Shown here: positions 1-6,780 of the stretch, one piece after another
Layout of the letters: each line of letters starts with the position of its first letter
How positions within the stretch are numbered: the first letter of the stretch is position 1
Origin: RGIG9114 sp045592865
GTDB lineage: Bacteria; Bacillota; Clostridia; Oscillospirales; JAGBHD01
Assembly (NCBI GenBank): GCA_045592865.1
Contig: JAZNVP010000121.1
Span: forward strand, 1-17,049
DNA length: 17,049 nucleotides
Direction of reading: 5' to 3'
Translations under genes and position numbers: made by a program
Notes under the pieces: generated by a model
The model's database searches: none
Seen by the model: the letters and a program-made list of their open reading frames with translations, nothing else
What the model was told of the DNA's origin: nothing

Positions 1-823
1 CTAAACCGTTCTTTAACGCATAATCGACTGTGTATTTTGTTCCGCCTTTTCCACCGTCATAGTAGCAAATCAAACGTGAAGAATGGTCAACCATATATCT
101 GTTTCTTTCGTGATAGCAGCCATAAATATAATTTTCGTTGAGTGTGATTACGTGGTCAGATTTTGAAAGTAAATTTTTATAATCATTTCTTAAAATCGAG
201 TTCCATTTGCAGTCTTGATTTTGAAAGGGAACGACTGCAATTAATTCAATCTCATCCGAAATTTCCGGTGCAATATTCTTTTTTGCTATAACAGCCAAAG
301 CTGAGAGCATATCGAAGCCTTCACATCCGCCATAATAGAAGGTTCTGATACCGTCGGCTATAGCGTCGTCAATTATAGTGTAAAGATTTACCTTTAATCG
401 CCTTAGTTCATCGGGATCTTTCGGAAGTCTTTCTTGTCTGTGTCCGCTAAAGCAAAGGGAAGAGTTCCGTAAATATAAAAGGCAGTTTTCCTTATCTATT
501 TCTATCTGATCTTTCAGTTGTAAGGGTGTGTCAAACTTTTTTATATCGCGAATTTTTTCTCTTATGATCAGGGTTACTTCTGCTCCGTAAAGGTCTCCGT
601 TAAAACCGATAATATGTGCTTCAACAGTTTCATTTTCAACAGAAAAGGTTGGGCATGAGCCAATATTAACAACTGTTGGGTATCGTTCATTATTAAATTT
701 AATTATACCGCAATAGACCCCTGCATTTTTCGGCAAGGGAGAAGATGTTTCAATATTTGCGGTGGGGAAACCGAATGAGTTTCCTTCGCCTCGTCCGTGA
801 ACGACCTTTCCAATAATTTTCAT
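1..823 (-). CDS. Riboflavin kinase domain fused to a YpsA/DUF1273-type SLOG domain (C-terminus beyond window)
   Basis: I read this frame by hand on the minus strand. It is open from ATG at 823-821 to the left edge, giving 274 visible residues. Residues 1 to about 118 are a riboflavin kinase (riboflavin + ATP to FMN). They show the GKVVHGRGEG glycine-rich start, GFPTANI with the Mg-ATP-binding Thr21 and Asn23, the NIGSCPTF segment, VEAHI with the likely catalytic base Glu68, and the LYG and QIEID blocks. The FMN adenylyltransferase domain that normally precedes this in bacterial RibF is absent. From about residue 122 the chain runs straight into a SLOG/DUF1273 Rossmann domain: CFSGHR, GGCEGFD (164-170), VVPFQNQ, a tryptophan at 207, GCYHERNRYMVD and DGGKGGT. 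There is no ATG, GTG or TTG at the junction, so two separate genes are unlikely. A GGGAG ribosome site precedes the start. The kinase call is firm by motif. The SLOG role, perhaps nucleotide or flavin-nucleotide binding, is inference. Confidence 0.85.
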   Translation of the reverse strand, partial: MKIIGKVVHGRGEGNSFGFPTANIETSSPLPKNAGVYCGIIKFNNERYPTVVNIGSCPTFSVENETVEAHIIGFNGDLYGAEVTLIIREKIRDIKKFDTPLQLKDQIEIDKENCLLYLRNSSLCFSGHRQERLPKDPDELRRLKVNLYTIIDDAIADGIRTFYYGGCEGFDMLSALAVIAKKNIAPEISDEIELIAVVPFQNQDCKWNSILRNDYKNLLSKSDHVITLNENYIYGCYHERNRYMVDHSSRLICYYDGGKGGTKYTVDYALKNGL

Positions 824-854
824 AATATTAACTCCCGGTTAAACTATGTAATAT

Positions 855-883
855 ATAATACTATAAATAATATCCAAAATCAA
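855..883 (-). promoter_or_regulatory. Sigma-A-type promoter for the riboflavin kinase-SLOG gene
   Basis: On the minus strand TTGATT (883-878) lies exactly 17 bases before TATTAT (860-855). This is about 32 bases ahead of the start codon and faces away from the hydrolase promoter. Confidence 0.55.
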
Positions 884-905
884 CATTTCTGATAATTAAA
901 CTCAC

Positions 906-934
906 TTGAAATGGTAAAGATAAAATGTTAATAT
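906..934 (+). promoter_or_regulatory. Sigma-A-type promoter for the alpha/beta hydrolase
   Basis: TTGAAA (906-911), a 17-base spacer, then TAATAT (929-934). The start point expected near 941 leaves a leader of only about a dozen bases, beginning close to the GAGG (941-944) that serves as ribosome site for ATG 953. Confidence 0.6.
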
Positions 935-952
935 ATCAATGAGGTTGATAGT

Positions 953-1876
953 ATGGTGGCAATTTTAATAGTTTTAGTATTGGTAATCATGGCTCTTGTG
1001 TATATCTTTTGCACGGCATTTGTTAGAGGCTATAATAAAGACGTTGAAAAAATGACCGAGGGAACAACCGGTTTTCTTTGCGGTTACAAGGATCTTATTA
1101 AAAAAGGCATTGAGTTTATAAATAGCACAGAGCATAAAGACGTGTATATTAATAGTTTTGATGGTCTTAAACTTCACGGATGCTATTATGAGCATAATGA
1201 CTCTGAAAAAACTATTATTATATTTCACGGATATCGTTCTGCGGCTAAAAGAGATTTTTCTTGCGCCGTTGAAATGTATTTAAACTTTGGTTTTAACGTT
1301 TTGCTTGTTGATCAGCGTTCTCACGGAAAAAGCGAGGGCAGACTTATAACTTACGGCATTAAGGAGCGGTTTGACGTTAAGTCTTGGATAGATTACGTTA
1401 TCAATACCTACGGTGAAAAGGTTCAGATTTTTCTTGGCGGCTTATCCATGGGTGCGACTACGGTAGTTATGTCGCTCGGCTGTGACCTACCTCATAACGT
1501 TAAAGGAGTAATAGCTGATTCGGGATTTTCGAGTCCTTGGGAGATAATAGGCCTTGTTTCAGAAAAAACATATAAAATAAGTTCTAAAATTTCTCTGCCT
1601 TTAATTGATTTCATGGCTAAAATCATCGGAAGATTCAGTATTTACGACGTTGACTGCAATGAGGTTGTTAAGAAAAACAAAATTCCGATACTATTTATTC
1701 ACGGAGACGGGGACAGTTTTGTCCCATGTGATATGACAAGAGAAATGTATAAAAATAATTTGGGTGATAAAAGACTGGTTATTGTTGAAAAGGCGGATCA
1801 TGGTTGCGCGTTTTTGGTTGATCAGGTTCTTGTTAAAAAAGAACTTGGTGATTTCTTTAAGAGCTATTCGAAATAG
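953..1876 (+). CDS. Membrane-anchored alpha/beta hydrolase
   Basis: This 307-residue serine hydrolase belongs to the alpha/beta-hydrolase fold. Residues 2-24 form one hydrophobic segment, a probable N-terminal membrane anchor that would leave the catalytic domain outside the membrane. The fold marks come in order: FHGYRS (91-96) for the oxyanion region, LLVDQRSHGKSEG (117-129), the nucleophile elbow GGLSMGA with Ser165, HGDGD with the likely acid Asp252 or Asp254, and ADHG with His283. A complete Ser-Asp-His triad is therefore present and the length is normal for this type (BAAT/YqkD-like hydrolases). The substrate cannot be told from sequence; esterase or peptidase activity are both possible. 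It is a single-gene unit, divergent from the flavokinase fusion and convergent with the flavoprotein gene downstream. Confidence 0.85.
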   Translation: MVAILIVLVLVIMALVYIFCTAFVRGYNKDVEKMTEGTTGFLCGYKDLIKKGIEFINSTEHKDVYINSFDGLKLHGCYYEHNDSEKTIIIFHGYRSAAKRDFSCAVEMYLNFGFNVLLVDQRSHGKSEGRLITYGIKERFDVKSWIDYVINTYGEKVQIFLGGLSMGATTVVMSLGCDLPHNVKGVIADSGFSSPWEIIGLVSEKTYKISSKISLPLIDFMAKIIGRFSIYDVDCNEVVKKNKIPILFIHGDGDSFVPCDMTREMYKNNLGDKRLVIVEKADHGCAFLVDQVLVKKELGDFFKSYSK

Positions 1877-1878
1877 AA

Positions 1879-1903
1879 AACGGGCGGTATTTTACCGCCC
1901 GTT
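1879..1903. terminator. Bidirectional intrinsic terminator between convergent genes
   Basis: A perfect 11-bp stem (1879-1889 with 1893-1903, AACGGGCGGTA on the left arm) has a three-T loop. It has A residues on its left and an ATTTTAT tract on its right, so it can work for both the hydrolase gene and the minus-strand flavoprotein gene, which ends at 1907. Confidence 0.85.
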
Positions 1904-1906
1904 ATT

Positions 1907-2524
1907 TTATCTTATGAAGTTTGTTCTTCTGTATTTTTCTTTTTCGGGTAAGCCGAATTTATCTTTGCCAAGCGCTATTGATTTTATTAGGAAGGACATA
2001 TTCTCGGCAAGAGTTCTCATCATCTGCAAACCTTCTTCGTCCTCTTCGGCCTCTCCAACCTTTGCGCCGTGAATTCCGTTCCAATACTGACCCGAAGCAA
2101 CGGGCATACCGCAAATTGTGAAGTATTTATTAAGCTGATCAAAGGTTGCGGTTAGTCCTCCGCGTCTTGCAGCGGCAACTGCGGCACCAACCTTCATAGT
2201 TTTATCAAATAAGGTGCTATAGAAGAGGCGGTCAAGAATCGCAACAAACGCTCCGTTTGCGGATGCATAATAAACGGGGGATCCAAGTACAAGACCGTCT
2301 GCATCCTTAAATTTTTCTGCAATTACATTAACAATATCGTCGTAAACGCATTTTCCGTTTTTCTTACAAAAACCGCAGGAAATGCAGCCCTTGATTTCAT
2401 CGGATAAAACGTTTATGATCTCGGTTTCAATACCGTTTTTATTAAAAGTTTTAACCATTTCATTAAAAGCGATAGCGGTGTTTCCGTTTTCTCTTGGGCT
2501 TCCGTTAAGTAATAAAACCTTCAT
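1907..2524 (-). CDS. Flavodoxin-fold NAD(P)H-dependent FMN reductase / iron-sulfur flavoprotein family
   Basis: This 205-residue cytoplasmic redox protein has the FMN-binding flavodoxin-like fold (COG0655-type). It starts with the beta strand and phosphate loop LLLNGSPRENGNT (4-16) and has the flavin-contacting GSPVYYAS segment near residue 81. Between them is a compact cysteine cluster at Cys47, Cys50, Cys53 and Cys59 (C-x2-C-x2-C-x5-C), followed by DD. In the archaeal Isf iron-sulfur flavoproteins such a compact motif ligates a 4Fe-4S cluster, so this may be an FMN plus Fe-S electron carrier rather than a plain azoreductase or quinone reductase. Cluster binding is inference. A strong GGGAGG ribosome site precedes the ATG. 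It is a single-gene unit, divergent from the serine dehydratase. The electron donor and acceptor are unknown. Confidence 0.85.
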   Translation of the reverse strand: MKVLLLNGSPRENGNTAIAFNEMVKTFNKNGIETEIINVLSDEIKGCISCGFCKKNGKCVYDDIVNVIAEKFKDADGLVLGSPVYYASANGAFVAILDRLFYSTLFDKTMKVGAAVAAARRGGLTATFDQLNKYFTICGMPVASGQYWNGIHGAKVGEAEEDEEGLQMMRTLAENMSFLIKSIALGKDKFGLPEKEKYRRTNFIR

Positions 2525-2549
2525 ATTTTCCTCCCAATATTTTTATTAA

Positions 2550-2578
2550 ATGCTACCATAAATATTAAAATTTTTCAA
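2550..2578 (-). promoter_or_regulatory. Sigma-A-type promoter for the flavoprotein gene
   Basis: On the minus strand TTGAAA (2578-2573) is followed after 17 bases by TAGCAT (2555-2550), 25 bases ahead of the start codon. The -35 is near consensus and the -10 is weaker. Confidence 0.5.
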
Positions 2579-2601
2579 TACTATTTATTTTTTTGAATCC
2601 A

Positions 2602-2612
2602 TGTGTTAAAAT
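2602..2612 (+). promoter_or_regulatory. Extended -10 promoter for the serine dehydratase gene
   Basis: A TGT triplet (2604-2606) sits directly before TAAAAT (2607-2612), forming an extended -10. No convincing -35 lies 17 bases upstream, where the sequence is a T-rich run. The start codon follows 18 bases after the -10, so the leader is very short. Confidence 0.4.
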
Positions 2613-2630
2613 ATTTTCGGTGGTGATATT

Positions 2631-3848
2631 ATGCAATCATTAAAAGAGCTTTATAAGATAGGCAGAGGCCCTTCAAGTTCTCATACAATGGGTCCTGAAA
2701 AGGCTGTCAGGGTAATAAAAGAAAGATATCCTGACATTACAAATGCAGAAGTTATACTCTACGGTTCATTGTGCCTTACGGGAAAGGGGCACGGAACTGA
2801 TAGAGTTATTAAGGAGACTTTTGCGCCTGTCGAGTGTGATGTTATATTTGACAGTAAAACGAAGTGCGATTATCACCCGAATACAATGGATATTATATTA
2901 AAAAATGGCAATGAAAAGGTTGTCACTGAGCGCGTTTATAGTGTTGGCGGGGGAAGCATTGAATTTGAGGGCGAACTCAGTTCATCAGAACCTCCTAAAG
3001 ACGTTTATAATTTAAATTATTTTTCCGATATTGCAAAGTATTGCAAAAATGAAGATAAGCGCATATGGGAATACGTTACCGAATGTGAGGGCGAGGGTAT
3101 TCTTGAATATCTTTCGGATATTTGGGAGCAAATGAAAAAATCTGTGCACGAAGGGCTCACTTGCAGCGGTGTTTTGCCGGGTGAACTTAAAACGCAGAGA
3201 AGGGCACAGATCCTATATAATCAAAGGCATATCGATGAGTCTGCTCAAACAAAAGAAAACCGTCTTGTTAGCGCCTACGCCTTTGCTGTAAGCGAACAGA
3301 ATGCTTCTGGCGGTATCATTGTTACCGCACCAACCTGCGGAGCATGCGGAGTCGTTCCGTCAGTTCTAAAATATATGCAAGAAACAAGAGGATTTTCAGA
3401 TCTTGATATCGTTAAGGCTTTAGCTACGGGCGGACTTGTTGGAAATATTATAAAGACCAACGCTTCTATTAGCGGTGCTGAGTGCGGATGCCAGGCAGAG
3501 ATAGGATCGGCTTGTTCTATGGGTGCTGCAGCTTTGGCAGAACTTTTTGGGATGGGAATCGATCAGATAGAATATGCCGCAGAGGTTGCAATGGAGCACC
3601 ATTTAGGTTTAACCTGTGACCCAATTGCAGGACTCGTTCAGATACCTTGTATTGAAAGAAATGCAGTTGCGGCAATGAGAGCAATTAATGCACTTTCTTT
3701 ATCAAATTTCTTGGCTGATTCCAGAAAGATAAGTTTCGACGTTGTTGTTGAAACTATGTATAATACGGGACGTGATCTTCACTACGGTTACAGAGAAACG
3801 TCACATAGCGGTCTTGCTAAGTTTTATGATAACGGTTCTTCTTTGTAA
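2631..3848 (+). CDS. sdaA: Single-chain iron-sulfur L-serine dehydratase (L-serine ammonia-lyase)
   Basis: This enzyme deaminates L-serine to pyruvate and ammonia using a 4Fe-4S cluster. At 405 residues it joins the beta-type domain (IGRGPSSSHTMGPEKA near the start, VGGGSI at 105-110) to the alpha-type catalytic domain (APTCGACGVVPSVL at 233-246, GAECGCQAEIGSAC at 282-295, EHHLGLTCDP at 322-331, QIPCIERNA at 337-345). Cys287, Cys329 and Cys340 have spacings of 42 and 11. These match the cluster ligands Cys343, Cys385 and Cys396 of the Legionella pneumophila enzyme, so the cluster site looks intact. That enzyme also has a C-terminal cysteine that plugs its active site; this one ends in GSSL and lacks it. 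It is slightly shorter than E. coli SdaA. It forms a single-gene unit between an extended -10 promoter and its own terminator. Confidence 0.93.
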   Translation: MQSLKELYKIGRGPSSSHTMGPEKAVRVIKERYPDITNAEVILYGSLCLTGKGHGTDRVIKETFAPVECDVIFDSKTKCDYHPNTMDIILKNGNEKVVTERVYSVGGGSIEFEGELSSSEPPKDVYNLNYFSDIAKYCKNEDKRIWEYVTECEGEGILEYLSDIWEQMKKSVHEGLTCSGVLPGELKTQRRAQILYNQRHIDESAQTKENRLVSAYAFAVSEQNASGGIIVTAPTCGACGVVPSVLKYMQETRGFSDLDIVKALATGGLVGNIIKTNASISGAECGCQAEIGSACSMGAAALAELFGMGIDQIEYAAEVAMEHHLGLTCDPIAGLVQIPCIERNAVAAMRAINALSLSNFLADSRKISFDVVVETMYNTGRDLHYGYRETSHSGLAKFYDNGSSL

Positions 3849-3856
3849 GAACCGTT
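3831..3856 (+). terminator. Intrinsic terminator overlapping the serine dehydratase stop codon
   Basis: A 10-bp perfect stem (AACGGTTCTT at 3831-3840 with AAGAACCGTT at 3847-3856) has a 6-base loop and is followed by ATTTTATTT. The left arm encodes the last residues of the protein, and the TAA stop (3846-3848) spans the loop and right arm. Confidence 0.85.
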
Positions 3857-3875
3857 ATTTTATTTAATTAAATTG

Positions 3876-3904
3876 TTGAAATATGGTAGTGATTGTGATA
3901 AAAT
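3876..3904 (+). promoter_or_regulatory. Strong sigma-A-type promoter for the proline operon
   Basis: TTGAAA (3876-3881), exactly 17 bases, then TAAAAT (3899-3904), preceded by TGA so that the -10 is also extended. A GGAGG ribosome site at 3924-3928 lies 7 bases before the proB ATG. No attenuator or T-box-like leader fits in the roughly 25-base leader. Confidence 0.75.
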
Positions 3905-3935
3905 ATATGAATAATAGGTTCTCGGAGGTTTTAAA

Positions 3936-4709
3936 ATGCGAATTGTTATAAAAGTTGGAACTTCAACGCTTGCACATTCATCAGGAAGAATGAACATTAA
4001 GAGAGTTGAAACCCTTTGCCGTGTTATTAGTGATCTTAAAAATGCAGGGAATGAAATCGTTCTTGTTTCGTCCGGTGCAATTGGAATGGGCGTTGGAAAG
4101 CTTTCTCTTAATGAAAAACCTCACGATATGCCAACAAAACAGGCGGCGGCCGCAGTGGGTCAGTGTGAACTTATGTATGTTTATGATAAAGAGTTTTCTG
4201 AATATAACCACACAATTGCTCAAATTCTTATAACGCGATTGGATTTTGAAAATGAAACTAATCATAATAACTTTAAGAATACCGTTTCTCGTTTATTAGA
4301 GTTCGGCGTTTTGCCGATAATTAACGAAAACGACTCTATATCAACAGAAGAAATTGAAATCGGCGATAACGACACACTTGCTTCAAACGTTGCTGTCAGC
4401 GTCAGTGCAGATTTGCTAATACTTTTATCTGATATTGACGGTTTATATAATAAGGATCCTCATAAGAATTCAGATGCTGTTTTGATCAGCGAAGTCAGAG
4501 AAATAACCGATGAAATTAGAAAATTTGGCGAGGGAAAGGGTAGTTCTCTTGCTACAGGCGGAATGAGGACTAAGATCCGAGCCGCAGAAATAGCAATGGA
4601 AAACGGCACTGATATGGTTATTGCAAATAGTAATGACCCTGAAAATCTTTATGATATAGTCGAAGGAAAAGCAGTCGGAACCCGTTTTTTCGGAAAGGTA
4701 AGTGATTAG
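3936..4709 (+). CDS. proB: Glutamate 5-kinase without PUA domain
   Basis: This enzyme catalyses the first step of proline synthesis, ATP-dependent phosphorylation of L-glutamate to gamma-glutamyl phosphate in the cytosol. The amino-acid-kinase fold is complete: IKVGTS with Lys6, SSGAIG (45-50), INENDS (129-134), the GDND acidic loop (143-146), SDIDGLY (165-171), and the nucleotide-binding LATGGMRTKIRAA (205-217). At 257 residues the protein stops where the kinase domain ends. The C-terminal PUA domain of the 367-residue E. coli enzyme is missing. Work on truncated E. coli enzyme showed that the kinase domain alone is active and still inhibited by proline, so this short form is probably functional. 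It is the first gene of the run with proA and proC, and the next frame begins after only a few bases. Confidence 0.95.
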   Translation: MRIVIKVGTSTLAHSSGRMNIKRVETLCRVISDLKNAGNEIVLVSSGAIGMGVGKLSLNEKPHDMPTKQAAAAVGQCELMYVYDKEFSEYNHTIAQILITRLDFENETNHNNFKNTVSRLLEFGVLPIINENDSISTEEIEIGDNDTLASNVAVSVSADLLILLSDIDGLYNKDPHKNSDAVLISEVREITDEIRKFGEGKGSSLATGGMRTKIRAAEIAMENGTDMVIANSNDPENLYDIVEGKAVGTRFFGKVSD

Positions 4710-4712
4710 ATC

Positions 4713-5957
4713 TTGACTACGGCTCAAATACTCAATAATGCAAAAAATGCTAAGAATGAAATCAGAAAACTGACAAGCGAACAAAAGAATAAAGCTATTG
4801 ATTTTATGGCAAAATCGCTTATCTCGAATACCGATAAAATTCTTGCGGCAAATAAAATTGACGTCGATAACAGCACAGGTATTATCAGTGACGTTATGAT
4901 AGACCGTCTCAGATTAGATGAAAACAGAATCAAAGGAATGGCGGACGGACTTCTTGCCGTTAAGGCTCTAAAGGACCCTTATAATTCTGTTATTTCTGAA
5001 ACCAAGAGGGATAACGGTTTAGTTATAAAAAAGGTTTTGTCGCCGATGGGTGTTATTGCAATAATATATGAAAGCCGACCAAACGTAACGAGCGACGCCG
5101 CTGTTTTATGTTTTAAAAGCTCGAACGTTTGTGTATTAAGAAGCGGAAAAGAGGCTTACGGGACTTCTAAAGCAGTGGTTGAAGCACTAAGGGAAGGACT
5201 TCAAAATGCGGGTATAACGCCATTTGCAATCAATTTAATCGACGACACGACGAGACAGAGCAGTATTGATCTGATGACCGCAAACGGTTACGTTGATCTT
5301 CTTATCCCAAGAGGCGGAAAGGGACTAATTAAAGCTTGTGTAGAAAATGCGACTGTTCCTTGCATTGAAACCGGAACGGGAATATGCCATATTTACGTTG
5401 AAAAAAGCGCGGATATAGGTATGGCATTAGAAATAATAAATAATGCAAAAACTTCAAGACCGTCGGTTTGCAATGCTGCAGAAGTGTTGCTCGTTGATGA
5501 AGAAATAGCTGAAAAGTTTTTGCCTCTTGTAAAAAACAAGCTCTGTGAAAACAGAGAAAATCCTGTTGAACTTATTCTTTGCGAAAAATCGGCTAAAATA
5601 ATAGACGGAACAAAAGCGAATGAAGAATCGTTTGATACTGAGTTTTTAGATTATAAACTTGCAGTTAAGGTTGTTAAAAATACCGAAGAAGCGGTAGATC
5701 ATATCTTAAATCATTCAACAGGACATAGCGAAGCAATAATAACGAATAACTCTGTTGCTGCAGATTATTTTAAATTATACACCGATAGCGCGGCCGTTTA
5801 CGTTAACGCTTCAACGAGGTTTACGGACGGTGGGGAGTTTGGACTCGGTTGCGAAATGGGAATCTCAACCCAAAAACTTCACGCAAGAGGACCGATGGGA
5901 CTCTCAGAACTTATGACGTATAAATACGTTATTGAGGGCGAAGGTCAGATAAGATAA
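4713..5957 (+). CDS. proA: Glutamate-5-semialdehyde dehydrogenase (gamma-glutamyl phosphate reductase)
   Basis: This enzyme reduces gamma-glutamyl phosphate with NADPH to glutamate semialdehyde, the second step of proline synthesis. The protein is 414 residues, normal for the family. It has the aldehyde-dehydrogenase-like fold with YESRPNVTSDAAVLCFKSSN (119-138), PRGGKGL (199-205), ETGTGICH (219-226) and the catalytic Cys253 in RPSVCNAAE. The start is a TTG three bases after the proB stop. This choice keeps the conserved N-terminal helix (LNNAKNAKNEIRKL); the next in-frame ATG at 4806 would remove it. The nearest Shine-Dalgarno-like run, GGAAAGG at 4692-4698, is unusually far away. Initiation is therefore probably weak or coupled to proB termination, which would keep the two partner enzymes in step. 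Confidence 0.95.
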   Translation: MTTAQILNNAKNAKNEIRKLTSEQKNKAIDFMAKSLISNTDKILAANKIDVDNSTGIISDVMIDRLRLDENRIKGMADGLLAVKALKDPYNSVISETKRDNGLVIKKVLSPMGVIAIIYESRPNVTSDAAVLCFKSSNVCVLRSGKEAYGTSKAVVEALREGLQNAGITPFAINLIDDTTRQSSIDLMTANGYVDLLIPRGGKGLIKACVENATVPCIETGTGICHIYVEKSADIGMALEIINNAKTSRPSVCNAAEVLLVDEEIAEKFLPLVKNKLCENRENPVELILCEKSAKIIDGTKANEESFDTEFLDYKLAVKVVKNTEEAVDHILNHSTGHSEAIITNNSVAADYFKLYTDSAAVYVNASTRFTDGGEFGLGCEMGISTQKLHARGPMGLSELMTYKYVIEGEGQIR

Positions 5958-5968
5958 GGAGAGTTGTT

Positions 5969-6778
5969 ATGAAATTTGATTTCGGGTTTATTGGAACGGG
6001 TGCTATGGGCGGCGCTTTGGCAGAAGCCGTCGCAAAGAATCCTAATGCTTATAAAATTGCTCTTTCTGACAAAGATGTAAGTAAGGCAGAGTTGTTGGCA
6101 GAAAAGATCGGAGCAACAGCGGTTTCGGTTTCTGAGGTTGCAAGTAACGCAAAATATATTTACGTTGGAGTTAAACCTCATATGCTTAAGGGCTTATTTG
6201 AAGAGATTTCAAATAACTTAGAGGAAAACAGTGATTTTGTTATAGTATCTATGGCGGCAGGAACGTCGATTTCTCAAATTGAAGAAATGATTGGTAAAAG
6301 GATACCTATAATAAGAATTATGCCTAATCTTCCTTGCTCGGTCGGTTTTGGTGTAACGATGGCTTCCCGAAATAATCTCGTTAGTGATGAAACTTTTGAA
6401 ATATTTAAAAACGGACTTTCAATGTCAGGTTTTGTGGATGAGGTTGATGAGTCCATGATAGATATAGGCGCATCGGTTTCCGGAAGCGGACCTGCATTTG
6501 CTTTTATGATGATCGAAGCATTGGCAGACGGTGCTGTTATGTGCGGCTTTCCGAGGGCAAAAGCCTATACATATGCTGCAGAGATGCTGATTGGTTCCTC
6601 AAAGCTTTTTTTAGAAACGGGAAAATCTCCTTCCGAATTAAAGGATGCGGTTTGCAGTCCTAAGGGAACTACAATTGAGGGCGTTAAAGCACTCGAGGAC
6701 GGTGGCTTCAGAGCCTCTGTTATCGAAGCGGTCGTTGCAACGTATGAAAAAACTAAAAAAATTCAAAAGGGAAACTGA
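5969..6778 (+). CDS. proC: Pyrroline-5-carboxylate reductase
   Basis: This enzyme carries out the final step of proline synthesis, NAD(P)H-dependent reduction of pyrroline-5-carboxylate. The 269-residue protein begins with the Rossmann motif GFIGTGAMGG (6-15). It carries VGVKPHM and RIMPNLPC in the middle and SVSGSGPAF in the C-terminal half. It ends with the family signature starting DAVCSPKGTT at residue 226 and running through GGFRASV. The length is typical. An AAGGAG ribosome site (5956-5961) overlaps the end of proA and sits 7 bases before the ATG. All three proline genes are thus contiguous, which gives a full glutamate-to-proline route from a single promoter. Confidence 0.95.
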   Translation: MKFDFGFIGTGAMGGALAEAVAKNPNAYKIALSDKDVSKAELLAEKIGATAVSVSEVASNAKYIYVGVKPHMLKGLFEEISNNLEENSDFVIVSMAAGTSISQIEEMIGKRIPIIRIMPNLPCSVGFGVTMASRNNLVSDETFEIFKNGLSMSGFVDEVDESMIDIGASVSGSGPAFAFMMIEALADGAVMCGFPRAKAYTYAAEMLIGSSKLFLETGKSPSELKDAVCSPKGTTIEGVKALEDGGFRASVIEAVVATYEKTKKIQKGN

Positions 6779-6780
6779 GC

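Noticed and set aside
440..480. Separate start for the SLOG domain, making the left-edge frame two genes
   Set aside because: No ATG, GTG or TTG in frame and no ribosome site near the domain junction; the first methionine after it lies inside the SLOG fold.
1764..2121. Short plus-strand frames running from the hydrolase end through the flavoprotein gene
   Set aside because: They read through the terminator hairpin and antisense to a clear flavoprotein gene, and have no recognisable protein features.
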